From NCBI GenBank assembly GCA_001599815.1, contig BCIA01000003.1, positions 1,426,001 to 1,490,000 on the forward strand: 64,000 bases of DNA, in the 5' to 3' direction. The translations under genes and the position numbers were made by a program. Source of the DNA: Furcasterigmium furcatum. Taxonomy: Eukaryota > Ascomycota > Sordariomycetes > Glomerellales > Plectosphaerellaceae. Numbering within the stretch: the stretch's first letter is position 1; every line of letters begins with the position of its first letter. Below are positions 32,650 through 41,866 of the stretch, piece by piece. Under the pieces are notes generated by a model that had not been told where the DNA came from, ran no database searches, and saw only the letters and a list, made by a program, of their open reading frames with translations.

Positions 32650-35580
32650 ATGTCCGGCCGCAGCGCCTACGTGCGCAAGAAGATCACCAACGAGGCCACC
32701 AGGGACGGCAAGTCCTCCGCGTCACGGGGCCGGGCCAAGTCCGCTGCCGGCCTTGACAGGGACGATGTCACCATCTCCGACTTTCCCCTCCCCGGCGGCA
32801 GCTCCATGCCCGTCGGGACCGGGGTCGGAACCACCAATGCCCGCTTCCTCAAGTTCTCGGAGCCGACACGCGATGCCGACACGCCGTCGCACATGCACCG
32901 CAATGTCAGCACCATGAGCATCAGCAGCGGCGGCAGCGGCGGGAGCGAGTATGGCTACGAGAGGTCGCGAAAGCCGACGCTCAAGACGGAGGATGTGTCG
33001 GGCATCGAGAGGTCCGGGTTTCGCAGTCTTCTGGACAAGAAGAGCGACGACGTGAGAAAGGGCCTGGCGAAGACGTTCACCTTCAAGCGGAAGGATAAGG
33101 ACTATGACAGGCGCGGTAGCCTCGACAGGTCGCCTGAGCTGCGGCCGCCGTCGGTGGCGACAGTTGCGACGGTCAGGCCACACGGCCATCATGCGATGGA
33201 GATGGAGCCTTCGTACGAGATCCCGGGCACATACCAGCAGGAACCGGGGCCGCGGCAGCTCCAGAGACAGAACCAGGGACAGGAGTACTGGGACAATCCG
33301 GCGCCGACAGCACCGCCACCGGCCAGCAAACTGCCGCCGATACCGCCGCCGTCCATGGCGCCCCCTATCAAGAGATGGATCGGATCAGGTCGGCCAGTGC
33401 AACGATGGAACAAGCTACGAAAAGATCCCGAGCTGTGGGATCCGAACGGCGATGTGCTCGTCTTCTTTGGTCACAAGGGCCAACAGCCGCGACCAAATCC
33501 CTCGTTTCGGCTCTCATCACATATCATCGAGGCAACCGAGTCACGATACCTCATTACCATGCTCAGAGAAGGCTCTACAGAGGAAGATCTCGGCTTGCCT
33601 CCCTCGCCCCAGGGTGCGCCGCCCATGTTGCGCCACGACAAGCGACGAGCTCCCGGCATGGGCCGCGGAGGGCATCCCACGCCGCCAGTCTCCGAGGACA
33701 CCAGCCTGGGTGAGGCGGATGGCCAGATCTCGTATGAGATGTATTTCCCGACACCCGTCAACATGTCCAAGGTAGACCAGCTGCGGCACCACATTACGAC
33801 GCGGAATTTCTTTGCGCTGCTATACCACGCTTCCATCGTCGGGATATCGCTGCACCAGGCGCTCACGGACCTGCACACCCGACTGGACGCGTACCTGCCG
33901 TCCAACTCGGACAACGTCGCCATGCTCGTCAACTACCTCACGGCGCGGTCGATCGACGACGTCCGCAACGACGCAGAGACCGCCGTCGGGCTGCTCGCGT
34001 GGTCCGAAGGTGCCGAGGTGCGCTGGGAGGAAGGCTGGAGGGAGTGCTTCCTCCACTCCGCGGGCATGTACAACCAGCTCGAGGAGTGCGCCGACTTTAA
34101 GTGCCTGACGCCCATCACCCGGGCGCTGCTCGAGCGGGCATGCCTCGAGACGCAGCTCCGCGTCCAGGCCGCCGAGGAGCGGCTCATCGAGCTGCAGTGC
34201 CACGAGATGTGGCCTACGTCGGGCCCTGTCGCCTCTGGCCCCGCCAAGGCCGCCGCCGACCGCCTGCAGAAGTTCCTCCTCGGCCACTACACACGTATCT
34301 ACGGCTGCTGGCCGCCCATGCCCCCATCGAGGCAGCAGCAGGACACCCTCGACGGCGAGGATATCTGGCTCAGCAGGACGGTGGCGCAGGCGCTGCAGAG
34401 GGACTTTGGTGCACTGTACGACTACCTCGTCAACAGGGACATCGTCTGGGATGTCTCGGAGGCGCGCTCGGGGCGCAAGTGGATGATGGTCAGCGAGACG
34501 GGGAACCGCGGGTTCGACTCGGACACCCCCGAGCTGCCTATGACGGACATCTTGATCGAGTTCGACAACAAGCTGCGCTTCCCGCACGTGCCGCATCCGT
34601 ACCCGCTCGTGCCAGAGTCGATCGCGCCCGTTGCCGCGGCGGTGCCGAGCCTCGCGAGGGAGCCGTCGACGTCGATGTTCCGGAGCTCGAAGAAGACGAG
34701 CGCGCCTCCGCCGCCGGCGGCGCCCACGGGGCAGAGGAGCGGCGCGATGGAGAGGAGAGTGCAGCTCGCGTACACGGAGGCGACAAACATCTACAGCCTG
34801 GGGTCGGAGCTGACGCACTCGGACCTGGTGGACGCGTTTGCCAAGTTCGAGAAGACGGACCGGATCGGCGAGGTCGACCCGGCCGTCGCGAGGAGGGGGC
34901 GATGGGTGCTCATCTACGGGATCCTGCAGACGCTGGCCAGCGTTTCCGTGGACTCGCCGAACGTCAAGTACCGCGAGGACGTGCCGTATCACCTCTCGCC
35001 GAGGCTGAAGGGGACCAAGATCCCGCCGTGGAAGGCGGTGTCGGCTGGGAAGGGCAAGGCGGTCAGATATGGCGCGAAGGAGGCTATCGATGAGGCGGCG
35101 CACGAGCTGTCGCATTGCTGGATCGTGGCAGGGAACTGGCACGCTGGCGGGATGCAGACGGGGAGCAGCGGCGCAGAGGAGGACGAGGGGGGCTCGGATG
35201 GGATAAGTCCCGTCGGTGGTGGCCAGTTCCTGGGGGGAGGCCCGCCGGCCCAGGGGTCATACTCGCGGTCTCCCACGACCGGAGCCGGATGGCAGTCTGG
35301 AGGGGGGTGGGCAACGCCGGCTGGACGCTCGGCGCAGTCAGTATACAGCTCTGCGCAGAGCGTGATGAGCGAGAGCGACGCGCAGAGCAGGACGTCGAGC
35401 CGGCCCGGGGCGATCCCGATCCGGCGGAAGGAGTTCGGAGGGTATCACGAGGGAACGCATGGCGTGTATGGGAATAGGGGCCCAGGGCATGGCGCCTCGC
35501 CGCCAGATGTGCAAGGGGGTGGCAGGCACCAGAGGATCCGGGACTTTGATCTGGATGTGATTGACGATGCGGAGCCATGA
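32650..35580 (+). CDS. Large conserved Pezizomycotina protein (possibly DUF8004 family)
   Basis: Single exon, 976 residues. The ATG at 32650 (CAACATGTCC) is the first; the frame upstream has no ATG. Residues 1 to about 230 are basic and Ser-rich and look disordered. A folded core then begins at IKRWIGSGRPVQRWNKLRKD, and GDVLVFFGHK with SFRLSSHIIEATES recalls a small beta-rich module. The next segment (MSKVDQLRHHITTRNFFALL, then SLHQALTDLHTRLDAYLP and a helical HSAGMYNQLEECADF) is the best conserved kind of region in this family. The C-terminus is Gly/Ser-rich and ends in an acidic DLDVIDDAEP. From memory this fits the DUF8004 proteins of ascomycetes, whose biochemical role is not known to me. 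Confidence 0.82.
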   Translation: MSGRSAYVRKKITNEATRDGKSSASRGRAKSAAGLDRDDVTISDFPLPGGSSMPVGTGVGTTNARFLKFSEPTRDADTPSHMHRNVSTMSISSGGSGGSEYGYERSRKPTLKTEDVSGIERSGFRSLLDKKSDDVRKGLAKTFTFKRKDKDYDRRGSLDRSPELRPPSVATVATVRPHGHHAMEMEPSYEIPGTYQQEPGPRQLQRQNQGQEYWDNPAPTAPPPASKLPPIPPPSMAPPIKRWIGSGRPVQRWNKLRKDPELWDPNGDVLVFFGHKGQQPRPNPSFRLSSHIIEATESRYLITMLREGSTEEDLGLPPSPQGAPPMLRHDKRRAPGMGRGGHPTPPVSEDTSLGEADGQISYEMYFPTPVNMSKVDQLRHHITTRNFFALLYHASIVGISLHQALTDLHTRLDAYLPSNSDNVAMLVNYLTARSIDDVRNDAETAVGLLAWSEGAEVRWEEGWRECFLHSAGMYNQLEECADFKCLTPITRALLERACLETQLRVQAAEERLIELQCHEMWPTSGPVASGPAKAAADRLQKFLLGHYTRIYGCWPPMPPSRQQQDTLDGEDIWLSRTVAQALQRDFGALYDYLVNRDIVWDVSEARSGRKWMMVSETGNRGFDSDTPELPMTDILIEFDNKLRFPHVPHPYPLVPESIAPVAAAVPSLAREPSTSMFRSSKKTSAPPPPAAPTGQRSGAMERRVQLAYTEATNIYSLGSELTHSDLVDAFAKFEKTDRIGEVDPAVARRGRWVLIYGILQTLASVSVDSPNVKYREDVPYHLSPRLKGTKIPPWKAVSAGKGKAVRYGAKEAIDEAAHELSHCWIVAGNWHAGGMQTGSSGAEEDEGGSDGISPVGGGQFLGGGPPAQGSYSRSPTTGAGWQSGGGWATPAGRSAQSVYSSAQSVMSESDAQSRTSSRPGAIPIRRKEFGGYHEGTHGVYGNRGPGHGASPPDVQGGGRHQRIRDFDLDVIDDAEP

Positions 35581-36852
35581 TTGGCAGGCTTCCCTTGTGG
35601 TATGTATATATCAAGATTTATCGGAAGTAATGTGTACCTATTATATGCCGAACACACTGAAAATGTGGTGATGGAGAAATGTGATGCAGCTTGAAAGCAT
35701 CGCGATGACCCGCTCAGGACTCGGCCGGAGGCGTTTCGTCGGTGAGCCTCGGTGGGCGAAGGTGTGGGCTAAAGGTGGAGCGGCCCGTTGCCCGGCCGGC
35801 ACCAGCCCCCCGCTATTTTTCTTCGGCATCTCGTCACGCCAGCAAGGACGCTAGAACTTCCAAACAACCCCGGCGGACAGACAATGGCATTATGGAGGGT
35901 CACACTCACACACCTGCATTCCAGCGCTCGACAAGACAGACAAGAGAGGGGTCATGTGCATCATATAACAGAAAACCCAAGACGTCTCCTCCAGATTCTT
36001 CTTCTCCAGTCCACTGACGAAACAAACACGAGCTCGGGGATGGATCGCCGAGTGGATGAACCGATCAAGGAGGGGTAGACGTCATTTTGCGCTGGCTGGG
36101 GAACGGGGGATCGCCCTGCCACTCTTTTTGTACCCTGGACCCTGGTCGGGCCTGGACTTGGTGGTGGGTGTGGTGGTGGTTCAACTCGGACTTGGTCGAC
36201 GAAGCAGCCGGCGGACTGGGAGCCGGGAAACTGGGCAACATCCCTGTTTCTCCGTGGATGTTCCTCGAGCGCACCTCGAGCACGGGTCTTGATGGAGGCC
36301 GGGGTATCGTGGGTTGGATGGGCCGTTGGGTAGGAAACCAGCTCGTCGCATGTTGGCGCCCGGGACGAGGAGAGGATAAAACTCAAGTCCCTGCATCTTG
36401 GTTCCTCTGTGGCGTTCTAGAGTAGAAAACGTTCAAGGGTTCGTTCGTTCGTCTGCATCCCGTCCACCCGTCTCTCTCTCTCGTTCCGTCCTCCAGCCCA
36501 GCCCCTCGCATTCGACTGCGCTGACGCCCAGACCCCCGCCGCCATCCATCTGCGAAGCTGCGTGGCACTTGCTCCCACCCCATCCCACGACTGACTAGTT
36601 AAAGAGCTTGCGTCTCGTTTTCTGCACACACCCTCCTCCCTCTTCCACTGGTGGCTTGTCTTCTCCTAGCTGAGTCGAACACCCGCGCACGTCGCCTGAC
36701 CCTGACTCTCCGGACGAACCAACGGCGCACATACATAAGCCCACGAGCGGTCCTCTGTCCTTCCTCGTCCCACTGACACGAGTGATTCTCTCGAGATCCG
36801 ACCCCCGGCTGTTCTGATCCAAGTCGTCGCATCGCGAAAATCACCGCCCACC
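35581..36852. other. Intergenic region upstream of MARVEL protein 2
   Basis: 1.27 kb, no gene. From about 36420 to 36850 it is strikingly pyrimidine-rich (TCTCTCTCTCTCG near 36474), typical of a long fungal 5' leader or core promoter. Confidence 0.5.
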
Positions 36853-37570
36853 ATGTTTCTCTGGAGCATCTTCTTCGTCTGGTGGCGATTCTGCCAGATC
36901 ACCACCCTGGTGAGTTATCCCCCGGGTTCAATCAGCCGCTGGCTTCCTGGATGCCGTGAGCAAGAACCGCAGCAGAGACCGCAGGCCCTCTAACACCACC
37001 CAGATCCCGACAATGGGCATGCTCGCATGGTTCGTCCACAACTTCGTCGAGTCCAACGTCCTCACGCCCAACTACGTCCTCGTCCTCTTCATTGTCTCCG
37101 TCCTCGCCCTCGCCTGGGCCCTCTACACCCTCTTCACCTGGTGGCGCTCGACCACCAGCACCAACGGCGTCGCCTTCATCGACCTCCTCTTCGTCGGCGC
37201 CTTCATCGGCGCCGTCTACGCCCTGCGCCACATCGCCAGCCAGGACTGCACAAACGTCACCCGCGGCCGCAACTGGACCGTCAACTTCGGCAACCTCGCC
37301 TCCGTCTCCGGCCCCGACTTCGACTGGACCACCGACAGGCCCTGCGCCATGCTCAAGGCCTGCTTCGCCTTCGGCATCATGAACTGCGTCTTCTTCTTCT
37401 TCACCGCCGTCCTCGCATGGTGGAGTAGCGACAGCGTCACCCGCACCACGAGCTACGACCGCAAGTACTACCGCGACGGCCGGTATCATAGCGGCGAGCG
37501 CCGCAGGAGCCACAGCCACAGCCATACCTCGCGGAGGAGCACGTCGCACTCACGTCGCACGTATGTGTAA
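36853..37570 (+). CDS. MARVEL-domain-like four-helix membrane protein (2)
   Basis: 207 residues from a 57-nt first exon (36853-36909) and exon 37004-37570, with a 94-nt intron (branch CTAAC). The first exon encodes MFLWSIFFVWWRFCQITTL. Hydrophobic helices follow: MLAWFVHNFV, the stretch around LVLFIVSVLALAWALYTLF, IDLLFVGAFIGAVYALRHI and CFAFGIMNCVFFFFTAVLAW. The loop before helix 4 has two Cys and two N-glycosylation sequons (NVT, NWT). The tail is Arg/Ser/His-rich (RRRSHSHSHTSRRSTSHSRR), likely cytosolic and phosphorylated. The start ATG has an ideal context (CCACCATGTT). It is distinct in sequence from MARVEL protein 1, so this is not a recent duplication. Confidence 0.8.
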
Positions 37571-38003
37571 GCGCGGGCGCACCTCGGGGCATCGAGTCGG
37601 AATATATGTGGGAGGAAATATGAGGAGGATTTGAATTTGCGAACTGGGATGGGACGAACGGATTGGATATCCGGGATGATATTACGACGGTGATTGCTTG
37701 GGTTTTGGGATTCGCCAGAGGGCATGGGTACGGGGATACCACCAGGTGGTCCCCGTGTCCTTCATGATGATGATGACTTTGACGGTTCAGTTTCCTCTGC
37801 CTCGGTGTTATTCACCATGGCACATTATGACCTGTTCCAAGTTCTGTTAGATAGCCGGCTGCCTGGAGAACGGCAACGCCTTCAGCCAGGAGATGTAGAA
37901 AGTTGTCAGAATGAGAGAACATAATCATCAGAAAACCACGATCCGATCCTGTGAGAGATGCGCCCCTCTAAATCTTTTATTTCTTTGCCATCGAGACATG
38001 CCG
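37571..38003. other. Convergent intergenic region MARVEL 2 / DPH2
   Basis: 433 bp of 3' flanks. Nothing else is seen. Confidence 0.5.
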
Positions 38004-39716
38004 TCATGCCCGACTGGAATCATCGCCCAGTGTGTACCCTCTGGCCACACCACTGCGACCCTCTTCCACCACCGTGCTCGCCTCTTCTGTGTTGTAGTCG
38101 GTGCCGAGACCTTGCCAGGTCCGTTTGGACCGGAGATACTCTGCACCGGGGCTCAGGACACCGTTGATGGTCGCGAGCTCACCGGCAGTCTCCTCCTTCT
38201 TGATCAGCGCATCGGACGACCTCCCTGCCCCAGAGTCCTCATCGTCAGTCTTTGGCTTGATATGCCCGTTGACGGCCACCCTCATCGGCCGGCTATTTGA
38301 GATGAGCTTTCCAGTGCGCAAATCGAACTCTGGAGGTGCCGACTCTTCGCCTTCCACGCCTCCCTCCACCTCCTGAATCTCCTCCGTGTTCCCAACATCC
38401 CCATTTGCTGCCGGTGCTTCTTCTGCCGCCTCCTTTTCCTTCATCTTCTCGATGCCCGCCCACCACTCCAGACCCCACACCCTCTCCTCATCCGGTAACA
38501 GCGCCGCCTCCATCTCGAACGGCGTGATTACCGGTCTGTAGAAGCCGGAATCTTCCTCCACGAGCCCGCTCTCCCAGCAGCCCACGACAACCCAGCCGTC
38601 AATCTCGGCAAAGTTGGCCAGCTTCGCAGGGTTCAGCTTCCCCACAACGATAGTGTAGCTCTTCTTCCCGGCATCGGCGATGCGCCGCCGCAGCAGGTCG
38701 ATGCTGGACAAGTAGTTCGCCACGCTCAGCGTATTCACCAAGATCCCTACGACGCCGGCACTCGCGAGCGTCAGCACGCGCGCATAGCGCCGGCGCAGAA
38801 GCGCGGCGGTCGTGCGTGTCGGGTCGTCGGTGCTGAGTGTTGGGGAGGATGTGTCGAGGACATGCAGGGACGCGAGACGCGTCTGGAGGGCGAGCAAGAG
38901 GGCTGACGGAGGGTTGGAGATGTGGAAGAGGGAGTATTCGGCCAAGTCGACCTCGGGTTCGGCGTCAGCGTCAGGGGCCGACTCGGCTGTGGCTACCCTG
39001 CGGTTTGGTATTGTGCCAGCTGGGTGGTGTACGACGGTGGTGTGGAGCAGATTCTTATACCCCAGAGAGCGCAGGAGGGTGGCCAGCGGTGCGACGTGAT
39101 CCTGGTAGGTCAGGTCTGCCATCAGGACCACCTTTGCGGCGTCCTTGTCTGGAAACTCCTTCTGGAACGCTGCCGCCGCCGCCGCATGATCCAGCGAGTG
39201 TCTTGTGAAAACGTAGATGACCGGGAGGCGGGACGTAGGGGAGAGGCATGAGCGCCCGTAGTGGACTACGACATGGGCGTCGGCGTGCTCAGCGGCAATC
39301 TCGTCGACGCAGCATGCGCTGTATGAAGTATCGGCCAGGATATAGATCCGCTCGCCCTTCGGCTCCGGCTGGCTCGGTGTTGCGCCTGTCGTAAGGTCCG
39401 TCTCGAGCGTTTGCTGAGCGTCTGGCGGCGACGGCTTCTCCTCCTTTACCGGAGCCGGCTCGTCTGCAAGTGCTTTCCCAAGAGCCGCGACTACCCAGCT
39501 AGCGTCCCGAAGCATTGTATCCGGGAACTGAAGCGCGATGCGCGTCCAGCCGCCCTGTTTGATCTCGCGCGCGGTGCGGCGGATCTCGTAGAGCTCGAGC
39601 AGCTCATCGTCGGTTCGGGGCTCGGCGGGAGCGGGGGGAGGTGCTGGTGTCGGGTCCTCAAATGTGTGCTCGGCCGGCGTCGAGAGGACGGGCGGAGCGA
39701 CAAGAGAGTCTGTCAT
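38004..39716 (-). CDS. DPH2: Diphthamide biosynthesis protein 2
   Basis: Partner of DPH1 in the [4Fe-4S] radical enzyme that transfers the 3-amino-3-carboxypropyl group of SAM to the EF2 histidine, the first step of diphthamide; cytosolic. Single exon, 570 residues, normal for fungi. The family start ELYEIRRTAREIKQGGWTRI and LQFPDTMLRDASWV are clear. Cys-bearing segments are ILADTSYSACCVDEIAAEHA and VVHYGRSCLSPTSRLPV. The second domain has YTIVVGKLNPAKLANFAEID and VVVGCWESGLVEE (cluster Cys). FYRPVITPFEMEAALLPDEE and VWGLEWW complete the signature. The tail carries SKRTWQGLGTD and is otherwise acidic. Confidence 0.94.
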   Translation of the reverse strand: MTDSLVAPPVLSTPAEHTFEDPTPAPPPAPAEPRTDDELLELYEIRRTAREIKQGGWTRIALQFPDTMLRDASWVVAALGKALADEPAPVKEEKPSPPDAQQTLETDLTTGATPSQPEPKGERIYILADTSYSACCVDEIAAEHADAHVVVHYGRSCLSPTSRLPVIYVFTRHSLDHAAAAAAFQKEFPDKDAAKVVLMADLTYQDHVAPLATLLRSLGYKNLLHTTVVHHPAGTIPNRRVATAESAPDADAEPEVDLAEYSLFHISNPPSALLLALQTRLASLHVLDTSSPTLSTDDPTRTTAALLRRRYARVLTLASAGVVGILVNTLSVANYLSSIDLLRRRIADAGKKSYTIVVGKLNPAKLANFAEIDGWVVVGCWESGLVEEDSGFYRPVITPFEMEAALLPDEERVWGLEWWAGIEKMKEKEAAEEAPAANGDVGNTEEIQEVEGGVEGEESAPPEFDLRTGKLISNSRPMRVAVNGHIKPKTDDEDSGAGRSSDALIKKEETAGELATINGVLSPGAEYLRSKRTWQGLGTDYNTEEASTVVEEGRSGVARGYTLGDDSSRA

Positions 39717-40244
39717 GGCTGGTGTTGACGATGTTGGAAATTTTTAGATTCAGCAGCAGAATGATTCGATGCCGCGGGGCACTTTCTAACGGCAGTGGCG
39801 GGGTCTGTCATCACTGAGAAGGAAGGATGTGCCCCACCCCCACCTTCCAATTCCATCTAGTGGCCCTGCGCTGCTGCTTTTCCCTTCCATGGGAGAGTTA
39901 GACCATGAGTTCAACCAACTTGGAACTTCACAATCCGTGGGCTCTTTTTTCAACCTCCACATATTTTCTGTATTTTCTCTTCTCGATGTCTTCAATTGAG
40001 AAGCTGCATTCCCATAACTAACGTTCCCAGTTCCCAGATGTATGATACCGAAACGGAAAGCAGAGATGCCGCCCCCTGACGACGCTCATCAACACCTAAC
40101 CAGCCCATGGCTCCTCCAGCTGCAGTACCGTCAACAGTACTCAGCTGTTCGTTTATCTTTCGGCAGCAACCTCGGTCCTGCCACGAGTACAGTCGCACTG
40201 CACCTGATCACACCTCTCCTTTGAGGTGACCACATACCGGCCAC
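39717..40244. other. Intergenic region DPH2 / MFS transporter
   Basis: 528 bp: DPH2 promoter and transporter 3' flank. No gene is supported. Confidence 0.5.
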
Positions 40245-41866
40245 CTAGAAGATCTTCTTCGGACTCCATCCAACAGCCAAGACTCTCGCTGCGACATAGC
40301 AAGCAAGAGCCAACACATAAGACAGACCGGCAAATGCAATAAGCGCATTCCATCCTGCATCGCTGTGATGGCCTGCCTCGAGAATTGCTCCAGCAATGGG
40401 CAAGCTGCTCAGGGTGCCAAAACTGGCAACCATGAGGGCAGTCGACAAGAATCGTCCATAATCTCGGGGATCACACAGCTGGCCGAGGCACACAGGGGTA
40501 AGACCCAGGTTGCTGCCGCTGGCAAATCCGAAAAGCACGCAAAAGGCGATGAGCATCGGCTCCGAGTCGCCGGCCGGCAGCCAAAGTCCCAAGACGGTGG
40601 CAATGCACATGGAGATGGTGATGAGGATGACGTTGAACCGTCCAATCTTATCCGCGAAAAATCCGGGGATGAAACGTCCAAGAGCCGAACCCGCGTTCAG
40701 CATGGAGAGGAGGGTGTACGAGTCGGTCGGGTCGTCCCGGTACCTGGCTGCGTACGAGACGATGAAGGTCAGGGGCACGAAGAGGCCCCATTCCATGAAG
40801 AAGATTCCGATCGCCGAGAAGGTGAACTTGAGGTCTTTGAACATGGTCAGGTCGGGCCAGACCGAGATCACCTTGTCCTGTGGCGGCAGCCTGGATCGGA
40901 TGAAGATATTCGACGGCACCGCGAGGGCGAGCAGTATGAACCCGAGGATCCGGGTCGTCCAACCGAACCCGAGCGTCGGGAGCAGCTTCTGTAACAGGAT
41001 GGGAAACACAACGCCTCCTATCGACCCGGCTGTTGCCGCAAGGCCCGTCGCGAAGCCGCGCCTGGCATCAAAGAAGTGGGCAATGGCGGCATAGGCGGGC
41101 GAGTTCAGAAGAGCGCCGCCGAGTCCACCCACGACCGAGTAGGACAGCATGATCTGGTAATATTCTATGCACATGAACACTTAGCCTCCAGAGATCCAGC
41201 GAGTTCCAGCCAGGAAAGGTACCTACCTTCGCAGACGCTGAAAATGAGCAGGCTGCTCGCAATGAGCACGCCCCCAACAGCGACGACGATCCGAGGACCG
41301 TACTTGTCAAAGATGGGTCCCACCTGGATGCCGACGAAGAAGACGACAAACAAGTAGAGACTGAAGATCCATCCGATCTCATCAGACGAGTACTCTGACA
41401 ATTGGTTTGTCGAGAGGTACGACTCGAACACGGCAGCCGTGTTGATGAGACCGAAGACGGAGAGCATGGCGCAGAAGGAGCCAAACACGACGAGCCATGC
41501 TTGAAGACCGCCCTCGGGAAACTCGAGGTTGGTCTCCTGTCTGGTCAACACCGCGTCATTGGCTCCGGCAGCCCCGATGTCTCCGTAACGGAGGGCGGGG
41601 GCCTTCTCGGGATCGTGGTCGGGCCCATGCTGGCCACCACTCCCGGAAGGCCCCTCAGGCCCGGTGATGGGATCGGCCTGCCCCGGCCGAGCCTGGTTTT
41701 TTAGGCAGCTGTCCTCTGCATTGCAGGTCTTGTAGGTCATGTGGTGTATCGAGTCTGAGTCTTCGCTACTGATGGACCAAGATCCGGCACGCGGTTTTTG
41801 CTGAACTTGAGCTTGTTGTCTCGGGAGACTCCTGTTGGAGAAACGGAAGAGATTTCTGAAATTCAT
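40245..41866 (-). CDS. MFS transporter, monocarboxylate porter (MCT)-like
   Basis: 519 residues from exons 41227-41866 and 40245-41164; the 62-nt intron joins as CEGEYYQIMLSYSV. Residues 1 to about 115 are cytosolic and hydrophilic. The MCT-type entry FPEGGLQAWLVVFGSFCAML marks TM1. FESYL, EIGWIFSLYLFVVFFVGIQV and GPIFDKYGPRIVVAVGGVLI (MFS motif A) follow. Then come GGLGGALLNSPAYAAIAHFF, FDARRGFATGLAATAGSIGG and a second half with GRFIPGFFADKIGRFNVILI. Fungal MCT-like carriers are mostly orphans, with substrates including pyruvate-like acids, riboflavin and siderophore-type compounds; I cannot assign one. No pathway gene is adjacent. Confidence 0.88.

Noticed and set aside
33820..35142. 440-codon open frame on the - strand within the 976-residue protein gene
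   Set aside because: Antisense shadow; Arg/Leu-rich composition and no family resemblance, whereas the + strand gives a coherent conserved protein.
27772..37570. The two MARVEL-like genes as a tandem duplication
   Set aside because: Their sequences, intron positions, Cys spacing and tails differ, and they lie 8.5 kb apart on opposite strands; they share only the four-helix plan.
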